Below are positions 55,015 to 64,000 of a stretch of 64,000 bases of DNA, piece after piece. Location: NCBI RefSeq assembly GCF_009768975.1, contig NZ_CP035733.1, positions 1,612,001 to 1,676,000 on the forward strand. Reading direction: 5' to 3'. The translations under genes were made by a program, and so were the position numbers. Each line of letters opens with the position of its first letter. Position 1 is the first letter of the stretch. The notes below the pieces were generated by a model. That model searched no databases and was not told the origin of the DNA. It was given only the letters and a program-made list of their open reading frames with translations. The stretch is from Sphingorhabdus lacus (GTDB lineage Bacteria; Pseudomonadota; Alphaproteobacteria; Sphingomonadales; Sphingomonadaceae).

Positions 55015-55997
55015 TACGAAGCTCCATATCCGTAGTAATTGCCGAACTTTCGTCCGGTCGGAGAGAATTTGGTGCGGTTGAGCAAAAGCTGGATATGTTC
55101 GCAGCCGCTCAAAAGGCTGAGGGCATCCCGCAATGCGCTCTCGGTGGTCACATCTGCGTGGACGACCATGAGGGTCTGTCCGACATGCAAGGCCAGAACA
55201 GATGCCGGAGAAGCGGCAAGCGCAGGCGGCGAGTCAAAAATGATGATCCGCGCCGGATCGTTCCGGGTCAGCTGGTCTATGATTTCCGCGGTGCGGGAAG
55301 CCGCAAGATATTCGGTATCCTGGTTGGTCTGGCTTCCGGCCGGAAGGATGGACAGGCCATCAATATCGGTTTGCAGAACAAGCGATTCCGCATCGCAAGC
55401 GGGATCGGCAAGGGCATCCATGAAACCACGATGCTTTTCAATTCCGAGCGTGGACAGAACGCTAGGTTTGGCAAAGTCCGCATCGACAAGCAGGACACGG
55501 TTATCTTTCTCACTGGCCATGGAAAGGGCGAGATTGATCGCACAGTAGGTCTTGCCTTCGTCGGGATTAGCCGAGCAAATCAGAATGCGTTCGCCATGGG
55601 GCAAAGCGTCAAAACCTTTGCCGCCCCGCGCCGCCAGAAGAAGCTGCCGTTTCACAATGCGGAATTCTTCGGAAAGCCCGGTGACCGGGCCGTCCGGCAC
55701 AATGAAATTATGCGCGGCCAGCCGCTCGCGGCTGATCGTCACTTGTGTGCGGCTGACAGGTGCTGGCGCCATGGCCGACCGGACCGGCGCAACGACAGGT
55801 GCCTGTGCCACGGGCACGGGCTGCTCTGCTTTGGGCTGCTCTGCTTTGGGCTGCTCAACTACCGGCTGTTCTGTTTCGACAACCGGCGGAACAGTTGCAG
55901 GAGCCGCTCCACCACGCAGCGCGGCGCCAAAGTCATATAGTTCGGATGCCCGCTCGAGCAGCGAACCCGACGATTTGATTGAGCTATGCTTGTTCAT
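55014..55997 (-). CDS. XrtA-associated tyrosine autokinase
   Basis: A 327-residue BY-kinase-like cytoplasmic protein (TIGR03018 type). After a Pro/Gln/Glu/Lys linker comes the ATPase domain: Walker A region ICSANPDEGKT, Walker A' VLLVDADFAKPS, and Walker B IIIFDSPPALA. The C-terminus YYGYG provides tyrosines for autophosphorylation. The Walker A has Asp where most BY-kinases have Gly. It controls chain length with its partner encoded upstream. Its stop overlaps the barrel protein start (TAATG). Confidence 0.9.
   Translation of the reverse strand: MNKHSSIKSSGSLLERASELYDFGAALRGGAAPATVPPVVETEQPVVEQPKAEQPKAEQPVPVAQAPVVAPVRSAMAPAPVSRTQVTISRERLAAHNFIVPDGPVTGLSEEFRIVKRQLLLAARGGKGFDALPHGERILICSANPDEGKTYCAINLALSMASEKDNRVLLVDADFAKPSVLSTLGIEKHRGFMDALADPACDAESLVLQTDIDGLSILPAGSQTNQDTEYLAASRTAEIIDQLTRNDPARIIIFDSPPALAASPASVLALHVGQTLMVVHADVTTESALRDALSLLSGCEHIQLLLNRTKFSPTGRKFGNYYGYGAS
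55818..55856. repeat. 2.6-copy 15-bp tandem repeat in the kinase linker
   Basis: The unit GGGCTGCTCTGCTTT occurs at 55818-55832 and 55833-55847, then 9 bases of a third copy. It encodes the AEQPK repeat (EQPKAEQPKAEQP) in the unstructured linker of the tyrosine kinase. In-frame 15-bp units can change in number without breaking the gene. Confidence 0.85.
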
Positions 55998-56010
55998 TTT
56001 TCCCGCTCCC

Positions 56011-57513
56011 TCACGCCGTCAGGCCGCGCTGGACAAATTCCGCGACCAGCAGCAGCGCAAAGACACAGACAAGTCCGCCCGATGCTCCATAGAACAACTT
56101 CATTTTCTGCTTGCGCTGTGCGCGCTCTTCACTGCCCAGCATTTGCGAAATCGAGCCGATGACCGGCAGTCCGCTCGCCCGCTCCAGCTTGGCGGCAGTG
56201 GGAAAGCTGGTCTGCAACTGGCCGAGGGCAAAAGCAGCACCAACGCCAGCGCCTACGCCCGCGATCAGGACTGCAGCGAGCAGCAACGGCCGGTTAGGGG
56301 CGGCGGGAACATTGGACAAGGATGGTTCCTTGACGACCCGAAACTGCACGGCATCCGTCTGCGTTTCCACCTGACCACGTAAACGGATCTGGTCGCGTTC
56401 GGTGACGAGCTTGTCATATTGCGCTTTGAGCACTTCATAGTCGCGGTTGATGCGCTGATATTCGGCTGCGACACCCGGTTCGGCAGTCTGTTTTGCAGCC
56501 AGTTGTGCCATATCGGACTGGAGTGCGCTCTTACGCGCCTGCAACGCTGTAACCGAAGCTTCGCGTTCGGCACGCATCGACTGGAGCGAACTATAGGCTG
56601 GATTTGGTGTTCTATAGCCACCAGCCCCGGCACCACCGCCGCCCTGAGCGCGTAGATTTGCAATCTGGTTGCGTATCGCCACCACATCGGGATGGCTGTC
56701 GGTAAAACCACGGGCCCGCATAGAAGCCAGTTCACCCTGTGCCTGACCCAAGGCCGACGGCGAACCGCCACCGGCAGAAGGGGTGTTCAGCGTTGCAGGC
56801 GTTCCCGCCAACTGACCATTGAGGGCAGCCAGCGCACTGCGCGCCTGAATAAGTTGCGAGTCAATCTGGCTTAACTCTGCCCGCGACGCTTCCATGCGCT
56901 GCGACACAGAGCCCACGCCCGGTAGCAAGCCGAGATTCTGCGTTTCATATGCAACACGCTTGGCCTCGGCATCGGCCAATTCCTTTTGCCGCCCTTCAAT
57001 CTGGGCATCGAGGAAGCGCAATGTCTGGCTGGTGGTTTTGCGGTCACCGGCAATATTGTCTTCTTCGGCGACATCGATAAGCTTTTGAACCACATCGCGG
57101 GCAAGTTTTCCGCTTGGCAATTTGGCGCTGATGGCGAAGAAGTCGTCTTGCTCTGCCTTCACCTCAATATTGGTACGCAGACTTTCGACCTTACCGGCCA
57201 GTTCCTGATCGGTAGCGACTGAAGCGCCGAGATCCGTCCCGCGCACAACTTTGGCGAGGTTTTCGGATGAAATCAGTGTTTGCTCCAATTGCTGGATGTT
57301 ACGGCGCTGATCCTGCGGCGTGATGCCGACCTGATCCGACAAAATGGATTGGGTGCGCACCTGGATTTGCGCCTTGGATTCATATTTGTTGGGGATCATG
57401 GCGATAACCAGCCATCCCAAGATACAAATGCCCCACGCAACGGCCAGCGCAAGCCAGCGGCGGTTCCACACGCTGTGCACGGCAATTCGGAATTCGTCGT
57501 AGAGGCTGTTCAT
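56011..57513 (-). CDS. XrtA-associated polysaccharide chain-length determinant
   Basis: A 500-residue Wzz-type protein: N-terminal membrane helix at about 20-42, a large periplasmic coiled-coil domain (QTLRFLDAQIEGRQKELADAE and following), and a second helix at the end of the ring domain. It belongs to the TIGR03007 group of exosortase clusters. It sets chain length and works with the tyrosine kinase. Start taken at MNSLYDEFRIAVHS; longer starts are less likely. Confidence 0.9.
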   Translation of the reverse strand: MNSLYDEFRIAVHSVWNRRWLALAVAWGICILGWLVIAMIPNKYESKAQIQVRTQSILSDQVGITPQDQRRNIQQLEQTLISSENLAKVVRGTDLGASVATDQELAGKVESLRTNIEVKAEQDDFFAISAKLPSGKLARDVVQKLIDVAEEDNIAGDRKTTSQTLRFLDAQIEGRQKELADAEAKRVAYETQNLGLLPGVGSVSQRMEASRAELSQIDSQLIQARSALAALNGQLAGTPATLNTPSAGGGSPSALGQAQGELASMRARGFTDSHPDVVAIRNQIANLRAQGGGGAGAGGYRTPNPAYSSLQSMRAEREASVTALQARKSALQSDMAQLAAKQTAEPGVAAEYQRINRDYEVLKAQYDKLVTERDQIRLRGQVETQTDAVQFRVVKEPSLSNVPAAPNRPLLLAAVLIAGVGAGVGAAFALGQLQTSFPTAAKLERASGLPVIGSISQMLGSEERAQRKQKMKLFYGASGGLVCVFALLLVAEFVQRGLTA

Positions 57514-57547
57514 ATCAGTGGATTGGCTTTCTTCGGTCCAATAGATT

Positions 57548-58192
57548 TCAGAACATGCTTTCGGGGATGATGATGACATCGCCCGGTTCGAGCAGAACAT
57601 TGGCCTTGCTGTCGCCGCGCTTCAGCAAGTCGCCCAGGCGGAGGGAATATTCCTTCTGAACGCCGGTACCCTTGTTGTGCCGGATCAAACGCGCCTTATT
57701 CCCGGCGGCATATTCCGACAGACCACCTACGGCTATCATGGCATCCAGGACGGTCATATTGGCCCGGTAGGGGATCGAAGCAGGCTTCTCGGTCGCGCCG
57801 ACGATGCGGACCTGTTGCGAAGTGGTTCCGGCAAATTCGTTCACAATGACCGAAACGATGGGATCGTTGATATATTGGGACAGTTGAAGCTTGATGTCTT
57901 GCGCCAGCATCGTCGGCGTTTTGCCAACGGCGGGCATATCGGTAATCAGCGGGGTCGTGATCCGGCCATCGGGTCGAACCTGCACTTTTGCGCCCAGTTC
58001 CGGGTTCCGCCAGACAAAAACAGTCAGCTGATCGAGCGGACCAATCATATAATCTTCGCCCGGACCTTCGCGAACCGAAACGGTCGGGGCCTGCGGCAGC
58101 TCCGGACCGCCGGACACAGAACTGCATCCCGTCACCACCGTGGCCATTGCGCCAAGCGCCAGCATCAGTCTGATTTTCAATGCGTTCTTCAT
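57548..58192 (-). CDS. XrtA-associated polysaccharide export lipoprotein
   Basis: A 214-residue Wza-like protein with lipobox VTGC (Cys23), the polysaccharide-export block YMIGPLDQLTVFVWRNPEL and a SLBB domain (IVGATEKPASIPYRANMTVLDAM). Group TIGR03027. It forms the outer-membrane exit channel. It is the first gene of the XrtA run; the region upstream (58193-58394) must hold the promoter. Confidence 0.93.
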   Translation of the reverse strand: MKNALKIRLMLALGAMATVVTGCSSVSGGPELPQAPTVSVREGPGEDYMIGPLDQLTVFVWRNPELGAKVQVRPDGRITTPLITDMPAVGKTPTMLAQDIKLQLSQYINDPIVSVIVNEFAGTTSQQVRIVGATEKPASIPYRANMTVLDAMIAVGGLSEYAAGNKARLIRHNKGTGVQKEYSLRLGDLLKRGDSKANVLLEPGDVIIIPESMF

Positions 58193-58394
58193 CGCCAGTC
58201 CTTCTGAACCTGCGACGAATCAGATGGTCACGCCCCTATTGACGGACCTGCAACTCTCGCAGATTGGACTTCGCTATGGAGAAAAAGGGTGAACATACCG
58301 TTAGTATTAACCAGTTTTGTGATGTAAAATCAGTGTCGTCCCGTTTGGGTACAACAGTATCCGCAAATCTTTATGCGCCAATCACGCCGACGCC
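58193..58394 (-). other. 202-bp gap upstream of the XrtA/EPS run
   Basis: No coding sequence is visible. It should contain the promoter for the ten-gene run at 57548 downward. I looked for a sigma-54 (GG-N10-GC) element and did not find one with correct spacing. A/T-rich stretches at 58305-58335 are candidates for a -10 region but I cannot define boxes. Confidence 0.4.
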
Positions 58395-59150
58395 TTAACC
58401 TTGATTGAGCGACGCCATGGCCGCTCTCGCAGCTTCACCTAAATCCTGCATGGCCTTTGCCCATGGACCATGGCCGTGGCTGATCCGCGCAACGCCCAAG
58501 CCTGCAAGGGTTTTGATATCCGGGATAGCTTCACCAACGAGGATGTTTACCGGCAAGGGCGATTTTTCGCACAGCCGTCCGATCAAGACCGCTTCATAAA
58601 TGAACGGCACGAACAGACTGCTTGCGCCTGCATCGGCATAGGCTTTGGCGCGTTCGACGACGGCATCTACCACAGCCGCGTCATGCTGCTCCTTCGGGGT
58701 CAGAATGAAGAGGTCAGCCCGGGCATTGACCCACAGCCCTGACGCTGCGGCCGCCTTGATGCGAGCTGCAGCATCAGGCGTTTCGAATAATTTCCGTGTC
58801 ACCGGGTCCTTGTCTTCAATGTTAATGCCAACCGCGCCAGCCGCAGCCGCGCGCGCAACCGACGCGCCGACAGCCGCCGGATCGGCGCCATAGCCCGCCT
58901 CCATATCGATGGTCACCGGCAGATCGGTGACCGATAATATGCGCTCCAGATTCGCGAGCGCCGCATCAATCGGCAAAGTTTCGCCATCCTTGAAGCCCAG
59001 CGAGCAGGCCACACCCCAGCTTCCTGTGGCTATGGCCTTTGCCCCGGCTTCGCTCACGGCCTTGGCACTGCCCGCGTCCCAGATATTGTAAAGGATGAGC
59101 GGATCGCCGGGAACGTGCAAATCACCAAAATGCTTGATCTTATCGTTCAT
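58395..59150 (-). CDS. isocitrate lyase/PEP mutase superfamily protein
   Basis: A 251-residue TIM-barrel enzyme with LYNIWDAGSAKAVSEAGAKAI, TIDMEAGYG and GINIEDKDPVTRKL, the metal and substrate segments of the PEP mutase family. Members include oxaloacetate hydrolases and methylisocitrate lyase-like enzymes; the lack of the isocitrate lyase KKCGH cysteine motif argues against a lyase of that kind. Its start overlaps the ada stop by 4 bp. Confidence 0.88.
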   Translation of the reverse strand: MNDKIKHFGDLHVPGDPLILYNIWDAGSAKAVSEAGAKAIATGSWGVACSLGFKDGETLPIDAALANLERILSVTDLPVTIDMEAGYGADPAAVGASVARAAAAGAVGINIEDKDPVTRKLFETPDAAARIKAAAASGLWVNARADLFILTPKEQHDAAVVDAVVERAKAYADAGASSLFVPFIYEAVLIGRLCEKSPLPVNILVGEAIPDIKTLAGLGVARISHGHGPWAKAMQDLGEAARAAMASLNQG

Positions 59151-60202
59151 GCGTTCTTCCTCTCGGTCTCAAGTAATTTCTCTTTGCGCGCGACCCCGTA
59201 AGCGTAACCACCCAAGCCCCCATCGGTGCGGATAACGCGGTGGCAGGGTATCAGGACAGCGACATTATTCGCGCCATTGGCGCTTCCGGCGGCGCGCACC
59301 GCCTTGGGTTTGCCCACGGCTGCGGCAATTTCGGCATAAGTCCGGGTTTCGCCCGGCGGAATTCGCTGCAGTTCCTTCCAAATGGCTTGCTGAAATGCTG
59401 TGCCTGAAACGTCCAAAGGAAGATCTGGCATTAGCGAGGGATGATTAATCGCAGCGACGGCTCCGGCTACCAAATCTTCCAGCGCCTTTCCTCCTGCGAT
59501 GATCAAAGCCTTTGGGAATCTTTTCAGCAACGCGGTTTCATCCTCATCAAACGAAAGACGGCATATGCCCTTGTCTGTCGCAGCGAGCAGCATTTGCCCT
59601 AAGGCGGTTGGCACGACAGCCCAACGGATCGTCACCCCTGCCCCGCCATTTTTCCATGCGCTTGGTGTCATACCCAAATGCCCCTTTGTATTGGCGTAAA
59701 AGCGGCTGGGGCCGGAATAACCCGAATCGTAAATAGCATCTGTTACACTTCCTTCGCCGTCAAGCGCCTCAGCCGCCCGCTTCGCACGTAGTGAACGCGC
59801 GTAGACCGCAGGCGTAACGCCCGTTTCGCGTTTGAACAGCCTGTGGAAATGATGTGGCGCATACCCGACTGCATCGGCAATTGCTTCCAATGACAAGGCA
59901 TCTTCGGACTGCCCGATCAACTCCAGCGCCATGGCCACCGCCTCTCGATCACGCCCTACTTCGTCGGGCTTGCAGCGTAAACATGCCCTGTACCCTGCCT
60001 TCCGCGCATCCCCGGCTTTCCAGAAAAACTCGACATTTTCGCGCAGGGGCCGGCGCGCCGGACAGCTCGGTTTGCAGTAAATGCCGGTCGTTTTCACGGC
60101 ACCGACGAACTGCCCGTCGAGCGAGCGGTCGCGTCGGTCAAAGGCATCATAAGCCCAATCGGGATCTACTTCGCTCTGACTGTCCACTTTTATCACCAAC
60201 AT
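59147..60202 (-). CDS. ada: Ada: DNA methyl-phosphotriester/O6-methylguanine methyltransferase and activator
   Basis: A 351-residue bifunctional Ada. The N-terminal zinc-binding domain has C43, C47, C74 and C77 (GIYCKPSCPAR, YRACLRC); the helix-turn-helix AraC-type region follows (AVGYAPHHFHRLFKRETG); the C-terminal domain carries the acceptor C320 in IPCHRVI. It repairs alkylated DNA and activates its own regulon. Overlaps the genes on both sides by one to four bases. Confidence 0.95.
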   Translation of the reverse strand: MLVIKVDSQSEVDPDWAYDAFDRRDRSLDGQFVGAVKTTGIYCKPSCPARRPLRENVEFFWKAGDARKAGYRACLRCKPDEVGRDREAVAMALELIGQSEDALSLEAIADAVGYAPHHFHRLFKRETGVTPAVYARSLRAKRAAEALDGEGSVTDAIYDSGYSGPSRFYANTKGHLGMTPSAWKNGGAGVTIRWAVVPTALGQMLLAATDKGICRLSFDEDETALLKRFPKALIIAGGKALEDLVAGAVAAINHPSLMPDLPLDVSGTAFQQAIWKELQRIPPGETRTYAEIAAAVGKPKAVRAAGSANGANNVAVLIPCHRVIRTDGGLGGYAYGVARKEKLLETERKNA

Positions 60203-60669
60203 TACGCCCGTTCGATCCGCGCCGAAAAACAGCCATGCGCAGCATTATGCGCATGGATATACGCGATGCTTTCGCTTTCGAACAGTTCGCGGATTTTATC
60301 ATCCGCCTGTCCGGGTAGCGCGAGGGCGGCATTACGGAGCATGCCATCGGTGTCGAATGCGCGGAACGCCATGGGGCGACCTTCAAATACAGGAGGCGTT
60401 TCATCGACAAATTCAGCAGCCATGCTGGCGGCCCTGCGAACATATATCGCATAAGATGAGCGATAAGGCGTCGCCACATCATGGCTGAGGTGATTGAGTA
60501 AAATCAACTCCTCGCCTGCCTTGGCATCCTCCAGACTGATCCGGCAGGGCCAGCCCTTGTCGGCAGCGGCGGTCACGCGCACCGCGCCTCTTTCAGCTAA
60601 CGCTGTATCATTCATGTCGAACAATTCCGCGAAGGGCTCACTGTCCAATCCTGTAATTCGATAGCTCAT
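60202..60669 (-). CDS. DUF1203 family protein
   Basis: A 155-residue cytoplasmic protein with YRITGL at the start, NHLSHDVATPYRSSYAIYVRR and YIHAHNAAHGCFSARIE at the end; these histidines look like a metal or active site. Function unknown. Stop overlaps the ada start by one base (TAATG), so it is the first gene of a three-gene set with ada and the PEP mutase-like gene. Confidence 0.9.
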   Translation of the reverse strand: MSYRITGLDSEPFAELFDMNDTALAERGAVRVTAAADKGWPCRISLEDAKAGEELILLNHLSHDVATPYRSSYAIYVRRAASMAAEFVDETPPVFEGRPMAFRAFDTDGMLRNAALALPGQADDKIRELFESESIAYIHAHNAAHGCFSARIERA

Positions 60670-60748
60670 ATTCCGGCTCCTTGTTGATGGGGTCCAGAAT
60701 AGATGGCGCGTATACCATCGGCGTCCCGAAACTTGCTTTCAAAGCAGA

Positions 60749-61426
60749 TTAGCCGCCGCAGGCCCTGAATAAGGCCAACGTCCGCTCGCGCGCCAGATCG
60801 GCACTCGGCTCGTGATAATCCTTTCGGCGGTCAGAATTGAAACCGTGATTGGCGTCGTAGACAAAAATCTGCGCAGTTGGATGGTCTTTGGCAATCAGCG
60901 CTTCGACTCCCTCCATAGGGATGCCCTGATCGAAGCGGCCAAAATGGGCGATCGTTGCGCATTTCGGCGCCTTGTCGGCGTAAAGCGTTGGAATCAGGCT
61001 GCCATAGTAGCAGGACGCGGCGGCCAGATCATCGCTGATGCCGGCCATCGCCCAAGCGACCGAGCCGCCATAACAATAGCCCGTGATAAAAACCGGCCCT
61101 TTATCCTTCAGCGCGTTGATGCAGACCTGCGCATCGTCCAGGCTTTTCATAAAGGGATGCAGTTCACGCGCGAGTTGAACCGCACGTTCAAAATCAGGCC
61201 CGGTATATTCGGCTTCGAAACCGGGATGTTCGCGGTCGAAGATCGATGGTGACAATACTTCATATCCATCGGCGGCATATTCGTCGCACAGTTCGCGGAT
61301 ATGGTCGGTAACGCCGAATATCTCCTGCACCAGAACCAGTCCGCCGCGACGCTCTCCCTCCGGCTCGACGTGGTAGGCCGCGATTTCAGCGCCGTCGTCC
61401 ATCGTCATGCGAATCATTTTACCCAT
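60749..61426 (-). CDS. dienelactone hydrolase family protein
   Basis: A 225-residue alpha/beta hydrolase with the DLH triad: nucleophile C118 in GYCYGG, Asp in FGRFDQGIP, and His in ANHGFNSD. MVLVQEIFGV-like LVLVQEIFGVTDHIRELCDEYA precedes it. It hydrolyses lactones or related esters. ATG 61426 follows AGGAG; longer in-frame starts lack a site. Divergent from the atp operon. Confidence 0.93.
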   Translation of the reverse strand: MGKMIRMTMDDGAEIAAYHVEPEGERRGGLVLVQEIFGVTDHIRELCDEYAADGYEVLSPSIFDREHPGFEAEYTGPDFERAVQLARELHPFMKSLDDAQVCINALKDKGPVFITGYCYGGSVAWAMAGISDDLAAASCYYGSLIPTLYADKAPKCATIAHFGRFDQGIPMEGVEALIAKDHPTAQIFVYDANHGFNSDRRKDYHEPSADLARERTLALFRACGG

Positions 61427-61531
61427 ATGGTGCTCCTCTTCTTCCCCTACATTGCGCATTGGGCACGCCGTTGAAAAGAGGGTGGCCAATGGAAAGGCGC
61501 TGGCAACAGGGAGTTTCTGGAAATCCCCATC

Positions 61532-61560
61532 TTGCATCGCAACAAAACCCCTGCTAGGCG
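61532..61560 (+). promoter_or_regulatory. candidate promoter of the atp operon
   Basis: TTGCAT (61532-61537) and TAGGCG (61555-61560) are 17 bases apart, about 80 bp before the atpH start. The -10 box is poor, so this is only a weak candidate. Confidence 0.25.
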
Positions 61561-61639
61561 CGCGTCGACTTCAGTGAAAGGGCAACCTTTCGGCCCGGTC
61601 AGCACATTTCTTCAGTCTCACATTCGAGGACTTTCACGC

Positions 61640-62206
61640 GTGGATCATTCCGGCGGCACATCTGCTAATATTCAGGCCAGTTTAGCTGGGCGTTACGCGA
61701 CTGCGTTGTTCGAACTGGCGCGCGATTCCAAGGCGATTGATGCCGTCGAAAAAAGCATGTCCGCGGTGGCAAAAGCCGTCGGCGAATCGGCTGACCTGAA
61801 GGCGCTGACCACCAACCCTGTTCTGACCCGCACCGATGCCAAAAAGGCAATCGCTGCTGTCGCAAAGGCGATGAAGCTCGATCCGCTTTCGGCAAAGACC
61901 CTGGGCGTGCTTGCCGATAACCGGCGTCTTGGCGAAACCGTTGCCGTGGCCCGCGCCTACACCGCCCTTGCTGCTGCGCATCGCGGCGAAGTAACGGCCG
62001 AAGTAACCTCGGCCCATACACTCAGCGCCGCGCAGATGAAGGCGCTGTCGGCAAAGCTAAAGGCTCGCGTCGGAAGCGACGTTGCCATTCAAACCAAAGT
62101 CGATCCTTCCCTTTTGGGTGGCCTGACTGTCCGTATCGGCAGCCAGATGATCGACAATAGTATCAAAACCCGTCTCAACACCCTCGCAGCTGCGATGAAA
62201 GGCTAA
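61640..62206 (+). CDS. atpH: F1 ATP synthase subunit delta
   Basis: A 188-residue OSCP/delta subunit: ASLAGRYATALFELA at the N-terminus and VDPSLLGGLTVRIGSQMIDNSIKTRL (read as two blocks) near the C-terminus. It joins F1 to the peripheral stalk. I chose the GTG at 61640 (GAGGA 9 bases upstream) because the protein then has family length; upstream in-frame codons run into the divergent gene's leader. Confidence 0.94.
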   Translation: MDHSGGTSANIQASLAGRYATALFELARDSKAIDAVEKSMSAVAKAVGESADLKALTTNPVLTRTDAKKAIAAVAKAMKLDPLSAKTLGVLADNRRLGETVAVARAYTALAAAHRGEVTAEVTSAHTLSAAQMKALSAKLKARVGSDVAIQTKVDPSLLGGLTVRIGSQMIDNSIKTRLNTLAAAMKG

Positions 62207-63745
<1,539 letters not shown>

Positions 63746-63757
63746 TCGGAAACCAGA

Positions 63758-64000
63758 ATGGCGAGCCTTAAGGCCCTTAAAATCCGGATCAACTCGGTCA
63801 AATCGACCCAGAAGATCACCAAGGCGATGAAGATGGTCGCTGCGGCAAAACTGCGTCGGGCGACCGAGGCAGCCGAGGCGTCGCGTCCCTATGCCGAACG
63901 TCTTGAAACCGTGGTGTCCAGCATCGCGTCGAAGGTCACCGTCGGCCCGCAATCGCCAAAATTGCTGGCCGGAACCGGCAAGGACGGCGTCCATTTGCTC
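63758..64000 (+). CDS. atpG: F1 ATP synthase subunit gamma (cut by the right edge)
   Basis: The first 81 codons of Atp[27 protein letters not shown] is the family N-terminus (read in two blocks), followed by AAAKLRRA. This long helix forms the rotor shaft inside F1. The reading frame runs off the window end without a stop. Confidence 0.96.
   Translation, partial: MASLKALKIRINSVKSTQKITKAMKMVAAAKLRRATEAAEASRPYAERLETVVSSIASKVTVGPQSPKLLAGTGKDGVHLL

Noticed and set aside
55818-55856. The 15-bp repeats as a CRISPR-like array
   Set aside because: Units are contiguous without spacers and are in frame inside a gene; no cas genes are present.
58193-58394. Possible sigma-54 promoter (TGGCGC with a later TTTGC)
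   Set aside because: The GG to GC spacing is 13 instead of 10 bases.

Overview
The window is a 64 kb piece of a gene-dense bacterial chromosome, almost certainly from an alphaproteobacterium of the order Sphingomonadales (Sphingopyxis/Sphingorhabdus/Novosphingobium-like). This is inferred from protein character and gene order: a complete exosortase-A (XrtA) exopolysaccharide cluster, DUF1178, DUF1203 and DUF1800 proteins, a 'vgr-related' HExxH protein, an hrcA-grpE/rph/rdgB/hemW block, and alphaproteobacterial-type sigma-32 promoters at dnaK and grpE. Genes are packed tightly with many ATGA/TGATG overlaps. No stretch longer than about 300 bases lacks a gene. I see no rRNA, IS element, CRISPR array, phage or integrase.

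Layout. 1-689: the N-terminal part of a DUF1800 protein that runs off the left edge. 885-8696: a compact VirB-like type IV secretion operon (virB1, B2, B3, B4, B6, B9, B10, B11) without virB5, virB7, virB8, virD4 or a relaxase. It ends 27 bp from the 3' end of a tRNA-Arg(CCT) gene. 8836-12288: DUF1178, grxC, comF, a methyltransferase, mutT and two orphan Flp-type pilins closed by a UUCG-loop terminator. 12307-17665 (minus): an M48 protease, accA, xerD and a large acidic exported protein of unknown function. 17840-19500: aroK-aroB. 19497-23673 (minus): radA, cvpA, a NifU-like protein and a KefC-type antiporter. 23767-27008: a patatin-like lipase and a metallo-beta-lactamase-fold enzyme.

27101-41370 mixes heat shock and housekeeping genes: dnaK-dnaJ, a divergent lipoprotein/HExxH pair, a MATE exporter, an AT-richer HNH nuclease, hrcA-grpE, rph-rdgB-hemW-xerC, dedA, gshB-yraN-rsmI. 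41404-45474: an LpoA-like lipoprotein, def, recR, fmt-truA. 45503-58192 (minus): ten XrtA/EPS genes in one direction, running from the polysaccharide export lipoprotein to the amidotransferase. 58395-61426 (minus): DUF1203-ada-PEP mutase-like genes and a dienelactone hydrolase. 61640-64000: atpH-atpA-atpG (cut by the right edge).

How it fits together. The XrtA block should build, chain-length control, modify and export an exopolysaccharide while the exosortase processes PEP-CTERM proteins encoded elsewhere. DnaK/DnaJ/GrpE form one chaperone machine, and both promoters fit the same sigma-32 pattern. Def and Fmt act at opposite ends of N-formyl-methionine metabolism. XerC and XerD, the chromosome-dimer resolvases, are both here about 22 kb apart. 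The feature most worth follow-up is the reduced but intact VirB apparatus. After that come the palindrome shared by the divergent dnaK and copper-chaperone-like promoters and the lipoprotein/HExxH gene pair beside it.
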